Below are positions 49,426 through 56,827 of a stretch of 64,000 nt of DNA, one piece after another (within the stretch, counting starts at the first letter, position 1; every line of letters starts with the position of its first letter). Origin of the DNA: Allocatelliglobosispora scoriae (GTDB lineage Bacteria > Actinomycetota > Actinomycetes > Mycobacteriales > Micromonosporaceae). The notes beneath the pieces were generated by a model. That model made no database searches. It saw only the letters and a program-made list of their open reading frames with translations, and had not been told where the DNA came from. Location of the stretch: positions 2,914,001-2,978,000 of the forward strand of contig NZ_JACHMN010000003.1 in NCBI RefSeq assembly GCF_014204945.1, read 5' to 3'. The translations under genes and the position numbers were made by a program.

Positions 49426-50919
49426 CTACGGAGCGATCGACCAGAGCTGGCACGGGTTGTTGAGCCACATCCACAGGCGTGCGGGCGTACCGTTCGCCGT
49501 TCCGCAGTCCTGGTCGTCGAGGACCATGCCGCTGTTCTCGACGACGAGCTCGTATCGGCCGTTGCCGGCGGGAATGACCGCCCACTGCTGGCACAGGTTG
49601 CCGAGCGACTGCCACAGGTTGACGGCGGTGCCGAGGGCCTGCCCGCAGCCGACCGCGTCCAGCACCTTGTTGGCGTTGACGTTCGTCAGCGTCCACTTGT
49701 TGGCACCGACGCTGTTGAAGCGCCACTGCTGGCACGTGTTGCCCAGCGGCTGCCACTGGTCGATCTGCGTACCGTTGGCGGTGCCGCAGTTGACCGCGTC
49801 GAGCACCTTGCCGCTCTGGAGGTTGGTCAGGCGGTAGGTGGCACCGTTCACGGGGAAGCCGACGCTCTTGCTGTAGCCGACCGACACGATGTTGGCCTGC
49901 ACCGAATTCTCGGTGGCGTCGCTCGGGTAGCCGCTGGTCATGACGCCCTCGAAGAAAGAGCCTACGGAGCCGTTGCTGTTGTCGCCGCCGATGCCGAGGA
50001 TGATCGCGCCCTGCTTGGTCATCGGCCGGTAGCCGGCCTGGGTCGGCAGGCCGCCGTTGTAGCGGGTCGTGAGGCCCCCGGACTGCGCGTTGCCGTCCTT
50101 GATGGCGTAGGTGGTGGTGCCGTTGTTCTTCAGCACCGCGGTCACGAACGCCGAGGAGCGGCCGGTGTTCGCGGTCCAGGAGCCGTTGCCGCCCGCGAAG
50201 AGCCCGTTCTCGAGGTCGGCGGCGACCCGGGGGCCGCCCGCGCACGGCGAGAACCAGCACAGCGTGCCGAAGTAGATCGCGTCCATGTCGCCGTTGCCGG
50301 TGTCCATGTTGTTGGTCTCGGCGTTGCCGTAGTCGAAGCAGCACCGGTCGTTGGTGTGCGTGCCCTCGGTGACCATGTACATGCCCTCGGGCTGGCTGCC
50401 GGTCGCGATGCCGTTCGTCGCGTTGTTGCGGTAGCCGTTGCCCGCCGAGATGTAGACGCCGTAGACCTTGTGGCCACCCGCGGTGACGGGCAGTGCCGCC
50501 GCGTTCGAGCCCTGGTCGGCGGTGGGGTTGGCGCCGCCGCCGGGTGCGATGGTGAGATCGTTGTGACGCGAGGTCTGGTCATAGATGCGCACGATCGTGC
50601 AGTAGGTACCCGAGCAGAACGAGTCCTGCGCGGCCGCGTTCGCGTAGCCGCCCGCGCTGAGTACGCCGATGTTGGCGGTCGCGCCGTCGGACCAGCGCCG
50701 CACCTGGTAGAGCGCACCGTTGTAGGTGCCGAAGAGCGCGCGGGTGGTGCTGTGCGCGGCGACGCACGGCGTGCCGCCGTTGGCGTAGATGTCGCAGGAG
50801 AGCGTGCCCGCCGCCTGCGCGGGAGCGGACGCCGTCACCAGCACGGTCATGCCGAGCGCGGCGGCGGCGCCGAGAGCGAGGATGGATCGCCGCCATCGAG
50901 TTGAGGACCAGGGAGCCAT
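49426..50919 (-). CDS. Secreted GH54 alpha-L-arabinofuranosidase with ricin-B lectin domain
   Basis: The 497-residue enzyme removes arabinofuranose side groups. After a signal peptide (about 1-36, ending PAQAA), the GH54 domain runs from CDIYANGGTPCVAAHSTTRA to about residue 365. The likely nucleophile Glu is in CCFDYGNAETNN and the acid Asp in GIGGDNSNGS, by comparison with fungal AbfB. Residues about 370-497 form a ricin-type beta-trefoil with three QxW repeats (CQQWRF, CQQWAV, CQLWSI). Fungal GH54 enzymes commonly carry an AbfB (CBM42) domain; here that domain is on the neighbouring sigma factor. The ATG at 50919 is preceded by GGAAGGA. Two operators lie upstream. Confidence 0.93.
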   Translation of the reverse strand: MAPWSSTRWRRSILALGAAAALGMTVLVTASAPAQAAGTLSCDIYANGGTPCVAAHSTTRALFGTYNGALYQVRRWSDGATANIGVLSAGGYANAAAQDSFCSGTYCTIVRIYDQTSRHNDLTIAPGGGANPTADQGSNAAALPVTAGGHKVYGVYISAGNGYRNNATNGIATGSQPEGMYMVTEGTHTNDRCCFDYGNAETNNMDTGNGDMDAIYFGTLCWFSPCAGGPRVAADLENGLFAGGNGSWTANTGRSSAFVTAVLKNNGTTTYAIKDGNAQSGGLTTRYNGGLPTQAGYRPMTKQGAIILGIGGDNSNGSVGSFFEGVMTSGYPSDATENSVQANIVSVGYSKSVGFPVNGATYRLTNLQSGKVLDAVNCGTANGTQIDQWQPLGNTCQQWRFNSVGANKWTLTNVNANKVLDAVGCGQALGTAVNLWQSLGNLCQQWAVIPAGNGRYELVVENSGMVLDDQDCGTANGTPARLWMWLNNPCQLWSIAP

Positions 50920-50982
50920 AAGAGTCCTTCCATATGCATGCCACGCACGCGAAATGCGAAGTAAAACATCGATGACCACCGG

Positions 50983-50996
50983 TGTTAACGTTAACA
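50983..50996. promoter_or_regulatory. LacI-type operator TGTTAACGTTAACA (proximal)
   Basis: A perfect 14-bp palindrome with central CG, 65-78 bp before the GH54 start codon. It is the nearer of two such sites in the divergent region shared with the sigma-factor gene. Confidence 0.7.
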
Positions 50997-51018
50997 TTGC
51001 TCCGAAAGAGCCCGCGGT

Positions 51019-51032
51019 TGTTAACGTTAACG
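51019..51032. promoter_or_regulatory. LacI-type operator TGTTAACGTTAACG (distal)
   Basis: Thirteen of the 14 bases match the proximal site; the centres are 36 bp apart. Paired sites at this spacing suggest cooperative binding by a LacI-family protein encoded outside the window. They could control the GH54 gene, the sigma gene, or both. Confidence 0.65.
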
Positions 51033-51252
51033 GAGCCTTACATGGATGTTTCGATCCGTCAACAGACTCCCGCGGGCTGAGTGTTTATGGCATCACGCGA
51101 CGTCGGCCGCGCCGACGATCTCGACCCCGGAGGTCCGCAGGCTCGCAGCCGGGCGGGTGAGCCAGGGCCAGAACTTCTGCCGCGTCTTGACTGGACGCCG
51201 CAGGCTCCGTCAGAGTCAACCACCACGATCCATCTACGACAGCGAATTGCGG

Positions 51253-52800
51253 ATGCCACCCAACAGCTCCAACGACCCGGCGCTCGTCGTCGCGGCGCAG
51301 GCCGGTGATCAGCGGGCGCTCGACGACCTGATCGCCGCCTACCTGCCCTTCGTCTACACGATCGTGCGCAGGGCGATGATCGATCCTCCCGAGTGCGACG
51401 ACGTCGTGCAGGACAGCATGGTGCGAGCCCTGCGGGAGCTGCGGGAGCTGCGCACCCCGGAGAGCTTCCGGGCCTGGCTGGGCGCCATCACCGTTCGGCA
51501 GATCAGCACCCACCTGCACCGGCGGAGCGTCAACGCCCGGCGTACCGCCCCCTTGGACGACCTGGCCGGAATGCCGGACGCCGACGCGTCCTTCGAGGGT
51601 TTGACGATGCTGCGGCTGGACCTGGCCGACCAGCGCCACCAGGCGGTACGCGCCGCGCGCTGGTTGGACGGCGACGACCGGACGCTGCTGTCGCTGTGGT
51701 GGCTGGAGGTCGCGGGCAAGCTGTCGCGTACCGAACTCGCCACGGCGACCGGGGTGAGCGTCGCGCACGCCGGGGTGCGCGTCCAACGGATGCGCCAGCA
51801 GTTCGACCAGTGCCGTGCCCTGGTCGCCGCGGTGTCGGCGCAGCCGCGCTGCACCGATCTCGACGGGGTGCTGAAGGGCTGGGACGGTACGCCCAGCACC
51901 GCCTGGCGCAAGCGGATCACCCGGCATGTCGGTTCCTGCGGCACCTGCACGCCCACCGTCGACCGGCTGGTGAGTGCGGACCGGCTGCTCGTCGGGGCGG
52001 CCCTGCTCCCTGTCCCGGCCGCGCTCGCCGCCGCGCTGATCGGCAAGGGCGCGCTCGCCGGTGCCGCATCGTCGGCGGCGCTGACGGCCGGAGCGAAGGC
52101 GGGCCTGCTGGGGAATCTGACGAAGGCGGTCGCGTCCCACTCCGTCGTCACGGTGCTCGTCGCGGGCACCCTGGCTGCGGGCACGACGGCCGCCGTCCTG
52201 AACTGGCCCGCCAGCCCTCCGGCGCTCCCGGCGGTAGCGGCGCCGCTGCCTCCGGCTGACACCCCGGCGCTGCCGAGCCCGTCCGCCGCCCAACCGAGCC
52301 CCTCCGCCGCCCAGGCCAGCCGCCGGTCGAGCCCGAGCCCCTCCCGCAGCGCAGCCGGGCCGCTGACGGCTGGACCCGCCTCGCTGGAGTCAGCCGCGCA
52401 GCCCGGCCACTACGCCACCATCCAGAATGGTGTCGGCGTGCTGGCGGCCCTCTCGGCGACGAGCGCTGCCACAGCCCGCCAGCAGGCCACCTTCGACGTG
52501 GTGGCGGGCCTGGCCGACGCCGGCTGCTTCTCCTTCCGCGCAGCCGACGGACGGTACCTGCGCCACCAGAACTGGCGGACGAAGTCGAACTACAACGACG
52601 GCACCGAGCTCTTCCGGTCGGACGCGACGTTCTGCGTCCGACCGGGATCGACGAGCTCATCGCTGGTCTTCGAGTCCCAATACGCGGGGTGGTTCCTGCA
52701 CCGCCGGGGTGGCGAGCTGTGGGTCGACTACACCGACGGCAGCGCCGCGTTCCTCGCGGACAGCTCCTTTCGGATCCGGCCGCCGCTTGCGGATCGGTGA
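51253..52800 (+). CDS. ECF sigma factor fused to anti-sigma zinc motif, membrane segment and AbfB arabinose-binding domain
   Basis: The 515-residue protein has, in order, a sigma-70 region 2 (about 21-90, YLPFVYTIVRRAMIDPPECDD then DVVQDSMVRAL), region 4 helix-turn-helix (about 135-188, LSRTELATATGVSVAHAGV), a zinc-binding anti-sigma motif H225-x3-C229-x2-C232 (RHVGSCGTC), hydrophobic segments (about 244-288 and 296-318), a Pro/Ser/Ala linker (319-385) and an AbfB/CBM42 beta-trefoil (about 386-512). The trefoil repeats are YLRHQNWRTKSNYNDGTELF and FLHRRGGELWVDYTDGSAAF. The ATG at 51253 begins the coding-like sequence. It is divergent from the arabinofuranosidase gene. The simplest reading is a membrane-tethered sigma factor that senses external arabinan and activates arabinan genes. 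Confidence 0.88.
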   Translation: MPPNSSNDPALVVAAQAGDQRALDDLIAAYLPFVYTIVRRAMIDPPECDDVVQDSMVRALRELRELRTPESFRAWLGAITVRQISTHLHRRSVNARRTAPLDDLAGMPDADASFEGLTMLRLDLADQRHQAVRAARWLDGDDRTLLSLWWLEVAGKLSRTELATATGVSVAHAGVRVQRMRQQFDQCRALVAAVSAQPRCTDLDGVLKGWDGTPSTAWRKRITRHVGSCGTCTPTVDRLVSADRLLVGAALLPVPAALAAALIGKGALAGAASSAALTAGAKAGLLGNLTKAVASHSVVTVLVAGTLAAGTTAAVLNWPASPPALPAVAAPLPPADTPALPSPSAAQPSPSAAQASRRSSPSPSRSAAGPLTAGPASLESAAQPGHYATIQNGVGVLAALSATSAATARQQATFDVVAGLADAGCFSFRAADGRYLRHQNWRTKSNYNDGTELFRSDATFCVRPGSTSSSLVFESQYAGWFLHRRGGELWVDYTDGSAAFLADSSFRIRPPLADR

Positions 52801-52888
52801 GCCTGCCGCTCGCGGATCGGTGAGCCCGCCGACACGGCGGTGCGGTGCCGGAGGGCCGCCGCGGGCAGCCACGCGGGATGGTACGCGG

Positions 52889-54097
52889 TCACCAACTGTG
52901 CATCGTCCCGTCTTCGAGGCGGTTGACCGGCAGCGCCGCCGGGCGGTAGGGGTACCGTGCGGCGAGCTCCTCGTCGATGTCGACGCCGAGGCCGGGCTCC
53001 TCGGACGGGTGCAGGTAGCCGTCGGCGAAGTGGTAGCCGTGCGGGAAGACCGCGTCGGTCTCCGGGGTGTGCCGCATGTACTCCTGCAGCCCGAAGTTGG
53101 GGATGCTGAGGTCCACGTGCAGCGCCGCCGCCATGCAGACCGGCGACAGGTCGGTGGCGCCGTGCGAGCCGCTGCGGACGTGGTGCAGCGCCGCCAGATC
53201 GAAGATCCGCCGCAGGTGGCTGATCCCGCCGGCGTGTACGACGGTGGTGCGGATGTAGTCGATGAGCTGCTCCTGGATCAGCTCCCGGCAGTCCCAGACG
53301 GTGTTGAAGACCTCGCCGACGGCGATCGGGGTGGTGGTGTGCTGCCGGATGAGGCGGAAACCCTCCTGCAGCTCGGCGGGGACCGGGTCCTCCATCCACG
53401 TCAGCGCGTACGGCTCCAGGCTCTTGCCCAGCCGCGCCGCCTCGATCGGGGTGAGCCGGTGGTGCACGTCGTGCAGCAGCTTCAGCCCGGGGCCGAACGC
53501 GTCGCGGACCTGCGCGAAGACGCCCGGCACGTGGGCGAAATAGCGGTCGGTCGACCAGACCGCCTCGCTGGCGATCGCGGCGTCGGCGGGCTCGTAGTAC
53601 ATCTGGCCCCGGCCGACGCCGTAGGTGGTCGCGAGCCCCGGCACCCCGGTCTGGACCCGCACCGCCTTGTAGCCGAGGTCCACATAGCGGGCGACCTCGG
53701 TGAGCACCTCGTCGACCGTCTCGGCGCTGGCGTGGCCGTAGACGGTGACGCCGTCGCGGCAGCGCCCGCCGAGCAGCTGGTAGACGGGCAGCCCGGCGAC
53801 CTTTCCTTTGATGTCCCACAGCGCGGTGTCGACGGCGGCGATCGCGGTCATCGTCACCGGGCCGCGCCGCCAGTAGGCTCCCTTGTAGAGGTACTGCCAG
53901 GTGTCCTCGATCCGGGCCGGGTCCCGGCCGATCAGCGCCGGGATGACGTGCTCGGTCAGATAGGCGGCGACGGAGAGCTCGCGGCCGTTGAGGGTGGCGT
54001 CGCCGACCCCGGTGACGCCGTCGTCGGTGATGATCTTCAGCGTGACGAAGTTGCGGCCCGGGCAGGTGACGATGACGCGAGCATCGACGATCTTCAC
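52889..54097 (-). CDS. manD: ManD/RspA-type D-mannonate dehydratase (enolase superfamily)
   Basis: The 402-residue cytoplasmic enzyme dehydrates D-mannonate, and some relatives D-gluconate, to the 2-keto-3-deoxy acid in hexuronate breakdown. Family marks are [37 protein letters not shown], the metal-ligand [23 protein letters not shown] and the C-terminal [11 protein letters not shown]-like segment. A dehydratase in this region would fit use of glucuronic acid side chains. It is convergent with the sigma gene and divergent from an acetyltransferase. Some ManD-fold proteins have little activity, so function is probable, not certain. Confidence 0.87.
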   Translation of the reverse strand: MKIVDARVIVTCPGRNFVTLKIITDDGVTGVGDATLNGRELSVAAYLTEHVIPALIGRDPARIEDTWQYLYKGAYWRRGPVTMTAIAAVDTALWDIKGKVAGLPVYQLLGGRCRDGVTVYGHASAETVDEVLTEVARYVDLGYKAVRVQTGVPGLATTYGVGRGQMYYEPADAAIASEAVWSTDRYFAHVPGVFAQVRDAFGPGLKLLHDVHHRLTPIEAARLGKSLEPYALTWMEDPVPAELQEGFRLIRQHTTTPIAVGEVFNTVWDCRELIQEQLIDYIRTTVVHAGGISHLRRIFDLAALHHVRSGSHGATDLSPVCMAAALHVDLSIPNFGLQEYMRHTPETDAVFPHGYHFADGYLHPSEEPGLGVDIDEELAARYPYRPAALPVNRLEDGTMHSW

Positions 54098-54192
54098 GTG
54101 CCCAGCCTGAAATTCGCTTCCGCCGATGTCAAGAGGTACCGGGAAGGCGCTGCGGCCGGCTGCCGATCTCCCGGCCTCGTTAGGCTGGGCCG

Positions 54193-54756
54193 ATGAGCGT
54201 GACTGACGGGCGATCCGGGCCGCCGCGCTTGCGGCTCGCCGGAGCGGACGACTTCGAGCAGGTCGCGGCCCTGCACGCCGACAGCTGGCGGCGGCACTAC
54301 CGGGGTGCCTTCGCCGACTCCTACCTCGACGGCGACGTCCTCGCCGAACGCCGGGCGGTGTGGGCGGAGCGGCTGGCGGCTCCCGCCGGCACCGAGACCG
54401 TCCTCGCCGAGCAGGGCGAGGAGCGCCTGGTGGGCTTCATCCACGTCGTGTTCGACGACGACCCGCGGTGGGGGAGCTTCATCGACAACCTGCACGTCGC
54501 CCACGACCAGCGCCGCACGGGCATCGGCTCACTGCTGCTGGGGCAGGTCGCCCGGACCGTCGCCGAGCGGCCGACCGGCGGCGGGCTCTACCTGTGGGTG
54601 CTCGAGCAGAACGCAGCCGCGCAGCGGTTCTACATCGCCGCCGGTGCCACCTGCGTCGAAACGGCGACAGTGGCTCCGCCGGGCGGCGATCCGACACGGC
54701 TGAACGGCCATCCGCGCAAGCTGCGCATGGTGTGGGCGGCCGATGCGCTGGTCTGA
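54193..54756 (+). CDS. GNAT-family N-acetyltransferase
   Basis: The 187-residue protein is a single-domain GNAT enzyme: [20 protein letters not shown] carries the acetyl-CoA loop, and [19 protein letters not shown] closes the fold. It is divergent from the ManD gene. Substrate unknown. Confidence 0.9.
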   Translation: MSVTDGRSGPPRLRLAGADDFEQVAALHADSWRRHYRGAFADSYLDGDVLAERRAVWAERLAAPAGTETVLAEQGEERLVGFIHVVFDDDPRWGSFIDNLHVAHDQRRTGIGSLLLGQVARTVAERPTGGGLYLWVLEQNAAAQRFYIAAGATCVETATVAPPGGDPTRLNGHPRKLRMVWAADALV

Positions 54757-54840
54757 GACGGTCGTGGGCCGCCGATTGTCTTTCGCTCCAACGTCGTCTT
54801 CTCGATAGCCGGGGTTGTCGTCGATTGCTAGGTTCTGGCG

Positions 54841-56775
54841 ATGGCCGTCCTGATGATGATCGCCGCGTGTTACGGCGTATGGCAATTGGCGATCCTGAGC
54901 TCCTGGACCCGGACCGTGCGCTTCGGCGTGCTCCTGCTGGCGGTCACCGTCGGTCTCTACGGTGCCGGTGTCCTGTCGGTGTTCGCGCAGCTCCTCTACA
55001 CCCGGGGTGTGGTGGCGCTGACCGACACGCCGCTGCCCGAGGTGGTCCGCACCGCTTCGTACACAATGGATCCCTTCATCGAGGAGCTGGCGAAGATCGC
55101 GCCGCTGGCGCTGCTGGTGCTGCTGCACAAGCGGATCCGCGCGCAGTGGGGCCTGACCGACTACGTGCTCGTCGCCGCGGCGATCGGTTCCGGCTTCACT
55201 CTCGCCGAGGCGCTGCTGCGATTCAGCAACGAGGCCGCGCGGATGCCCGACGCGCAGGGCGGCATCGTGTCCGGGTGGACGGAGATGTCGGGCTTCTCGC
55301 TGACCTACTTCCCCGGCCTGAGCAGCATCCTCACCTCGTGGCTCCCGGCGCCCGTCGTCAACGGCGACCTGTTCGCCGGGGCATCCGACAGCGCGACCAA
55401 CCCGCACCTGGTGCTCAGTGCGCTGGCCGGGCTCGGCCTGGGGCTGCTGCTGCGCAAGGGCTGGAAGCTGCGCCTGGCCGGGGCGGCGCTCATCTTCTAC
55501 GCCTGGCTGGACCACGCCAGCTTCAACCAGCGCATCGCGGCACCCGACGACGGCGGGGTGATCGGTCTGGTGGCCGGTCCCATGAAGGTGATCGGCACCG
55601 TGGGCTGGCTCTACCCGCTGCTGGCCCTCGCAGCGGCGTCCTATCTGGACTTCGTGGCCGCCCGGACGTCGAAGCGTGCCTTGCCCGACGTGCAGACCCA
55701 GGTGTCCCTGCTCGACTTCGCGACGAAGGGCCTGCCCTGGACGCCGCTGATCGCGTGGCGGTTCGTCCTGGCCCGCCGCAACCTGTACTTCGCCCACGCG
55801 TCCGGTCGGGACACCGCCGACCTGCACCGGGTGGTGCGGGAGATCCGTGACCGGATCGACGCGTCCAACACCGCCGCGGCCTGGAGCAACGTCAAGCCGC
55901 CGCTGCCGAACCCGTTCGCGTCGGGCAGCGGCATCCGCCGCTACCTGCCGCTGCTGGTCCCGCTGGTGCTGCTGGTGCCCGCCTTCCTCTACTTCGTCGT
56001 CGGCACGATCCCGCTCACCGCCGGTGTGCAGAAGCTCATGATGTCGGCGTTCGCCACCCCGGTGATCCTCCTGTTCAGCCTCGTCGGCCTCGCCTGGCTC
56101 GGCTGGCGGCTCATCGGCATGCTCCGCCAGCGGCGGCAGCTCGCGGCGGCACCCTCCGCCGAGCTGATAGCCAAGGGCGAGCTGCAGCTCATCACCGCCT
56201 TCGGCGCGCTCGCGACCGGGGTGACCTCCCTCATCATCGGTCTGACCGGCAGCGGTCTGGACCAGCCGCTGGTGTCCAACATCCACATCCTCGACGCGCT
56301 GGGCAGGGGTGTCGCGCTCAGCGGCCTCCTGCTGATGCTCATCGCCCTGGCCCTCGTCCTCTTCCCGCCGGGCGGGCTGGCCCTGGCCGGCGGCGGCATG
56401 ATGGCCGGTGCGCTGTCCCCGGCCGCCCTCGCCGGATTGGGAGCCGCGCTCGGTGCGCTCGGTGCTCTGCTCATGCACGCCTCCAGCGGTGGCGGCAGCG
56501 GGGGCCGGGGCGACGACTACTGGGAGGACAAGTACGGCGACGAGGCCAACAAGTACGAGGACGCGCCGCGCAACGAGCGGATGAGCGACGCGAACAAGCA
56601 GGAGCTGCAGGAATCGGGCTGGCTGAAGGAGAAGGTGCCCGACACCGGCACCCGGCGCGAGTTCATGAAGTGGCTGGAGCAGGGTCACAAGCAGGGCGAG
56701 GCCCACGTCCACCTGCGGCCGGGCTCACCCGAGGCGGAGGCGGCTCTGCAGGAGTTCCTCGCCGAGACGCTCTGA
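54841..56775 (+). CDS. PrsW-like intramembrane protease fused to a soluble C-terminal domain
   Basis: The 644-residue protein starts with a multi-helix membrane domain with PrsW/CPBP features: the Glu pair E81-E82 in DPFIEELAKIAPL, E123 in GSGFTLAEALL, His189 in TNPHLVLSAL and the H225xxxN229 of AWLDHASFNQ. These are the presumed metal or catalytic residues of PrsW, which cleaves anti-sigma factors in other bacteria. Further helices lie at about 355-510. A soluble tail of about 100 residues (DDYWEDKYGDEANKYEDAPRN to GQAHVH-like EAHVHLRPGSPEAE) follows a Gly/Ser linker. The tail resembles small C-terminal domains of polymorphic secreted proteins, but that is a weak resemblance. Start is ATG 54841. 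Confidence 0.72.
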   Translation: MAVLMMIAACYGVWQLAILSSWTRTVRFGVLLLAVTVGLYGAGVLSVFAQLLYTRGVVALTDTPLPEVVRTASYTMDPFIEELAKIAPLALLVLLHKRIRAQWGLTDYVLVAAAIGSGFTLAEALLRFSNEAARMPDAQGGIVSGWTEMSGFSLTYFPGLSSILTSWLPAPVVNGDLFAGASDSATNPHLVLSALAGLGLGLLLRKGWKLRLAGAALIFYAWLDHASFNQRIAAPDDGGVIGLVAGPMKVIGTVGWLYPLLALAAASYLDFVAARTSKRALPDVQTQVSLLDFATKGLPWTPLIAWRFVLARRNLYFAHASGRDTADLHRVVREIRDRIDASNTAAAWSNVKPPLPNPFASGSGIRRYLPLLVPLVLLVPAFLYFVVGTIPLTAGVQKLMMSAFATPVILLFSLVGLAWLGWRLIGMLRQRRQLAAAPSAELIAKGELQLITAFGALATGVTSLIIGLTGSGLDQPLVSNIHILDALGRGVALSGLLLMLIALALVLFPPGGLALAGGGMMAGALSPAALAGLGAALGALGALLMHASSGGGSGGRGDDYWEDKYGDEANKYEDAPRNERMSDANKQELQESGWLKEKVPDTGTRREFMKWLEQGHKQGEAHVHLRPGSPEAEAALQEFLAETL

Positions 56776-56784
56776 GAACGCCGA

Positions 56785-56818
56785 CGGCGGCCGGCCCGGG
56801 GATCCGGACCGGCCGCCG
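56785..56818. terminator. Terminator between convergent genes
   Basis: A ten-bp stem (CGGCGGCCGG and complement) with a 14-base loop separates the PrsW-like gene from the lectin/beta-helix gene. Confidence 0.65.
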
Positions 56819-56827
56819 GCCGAGCGG

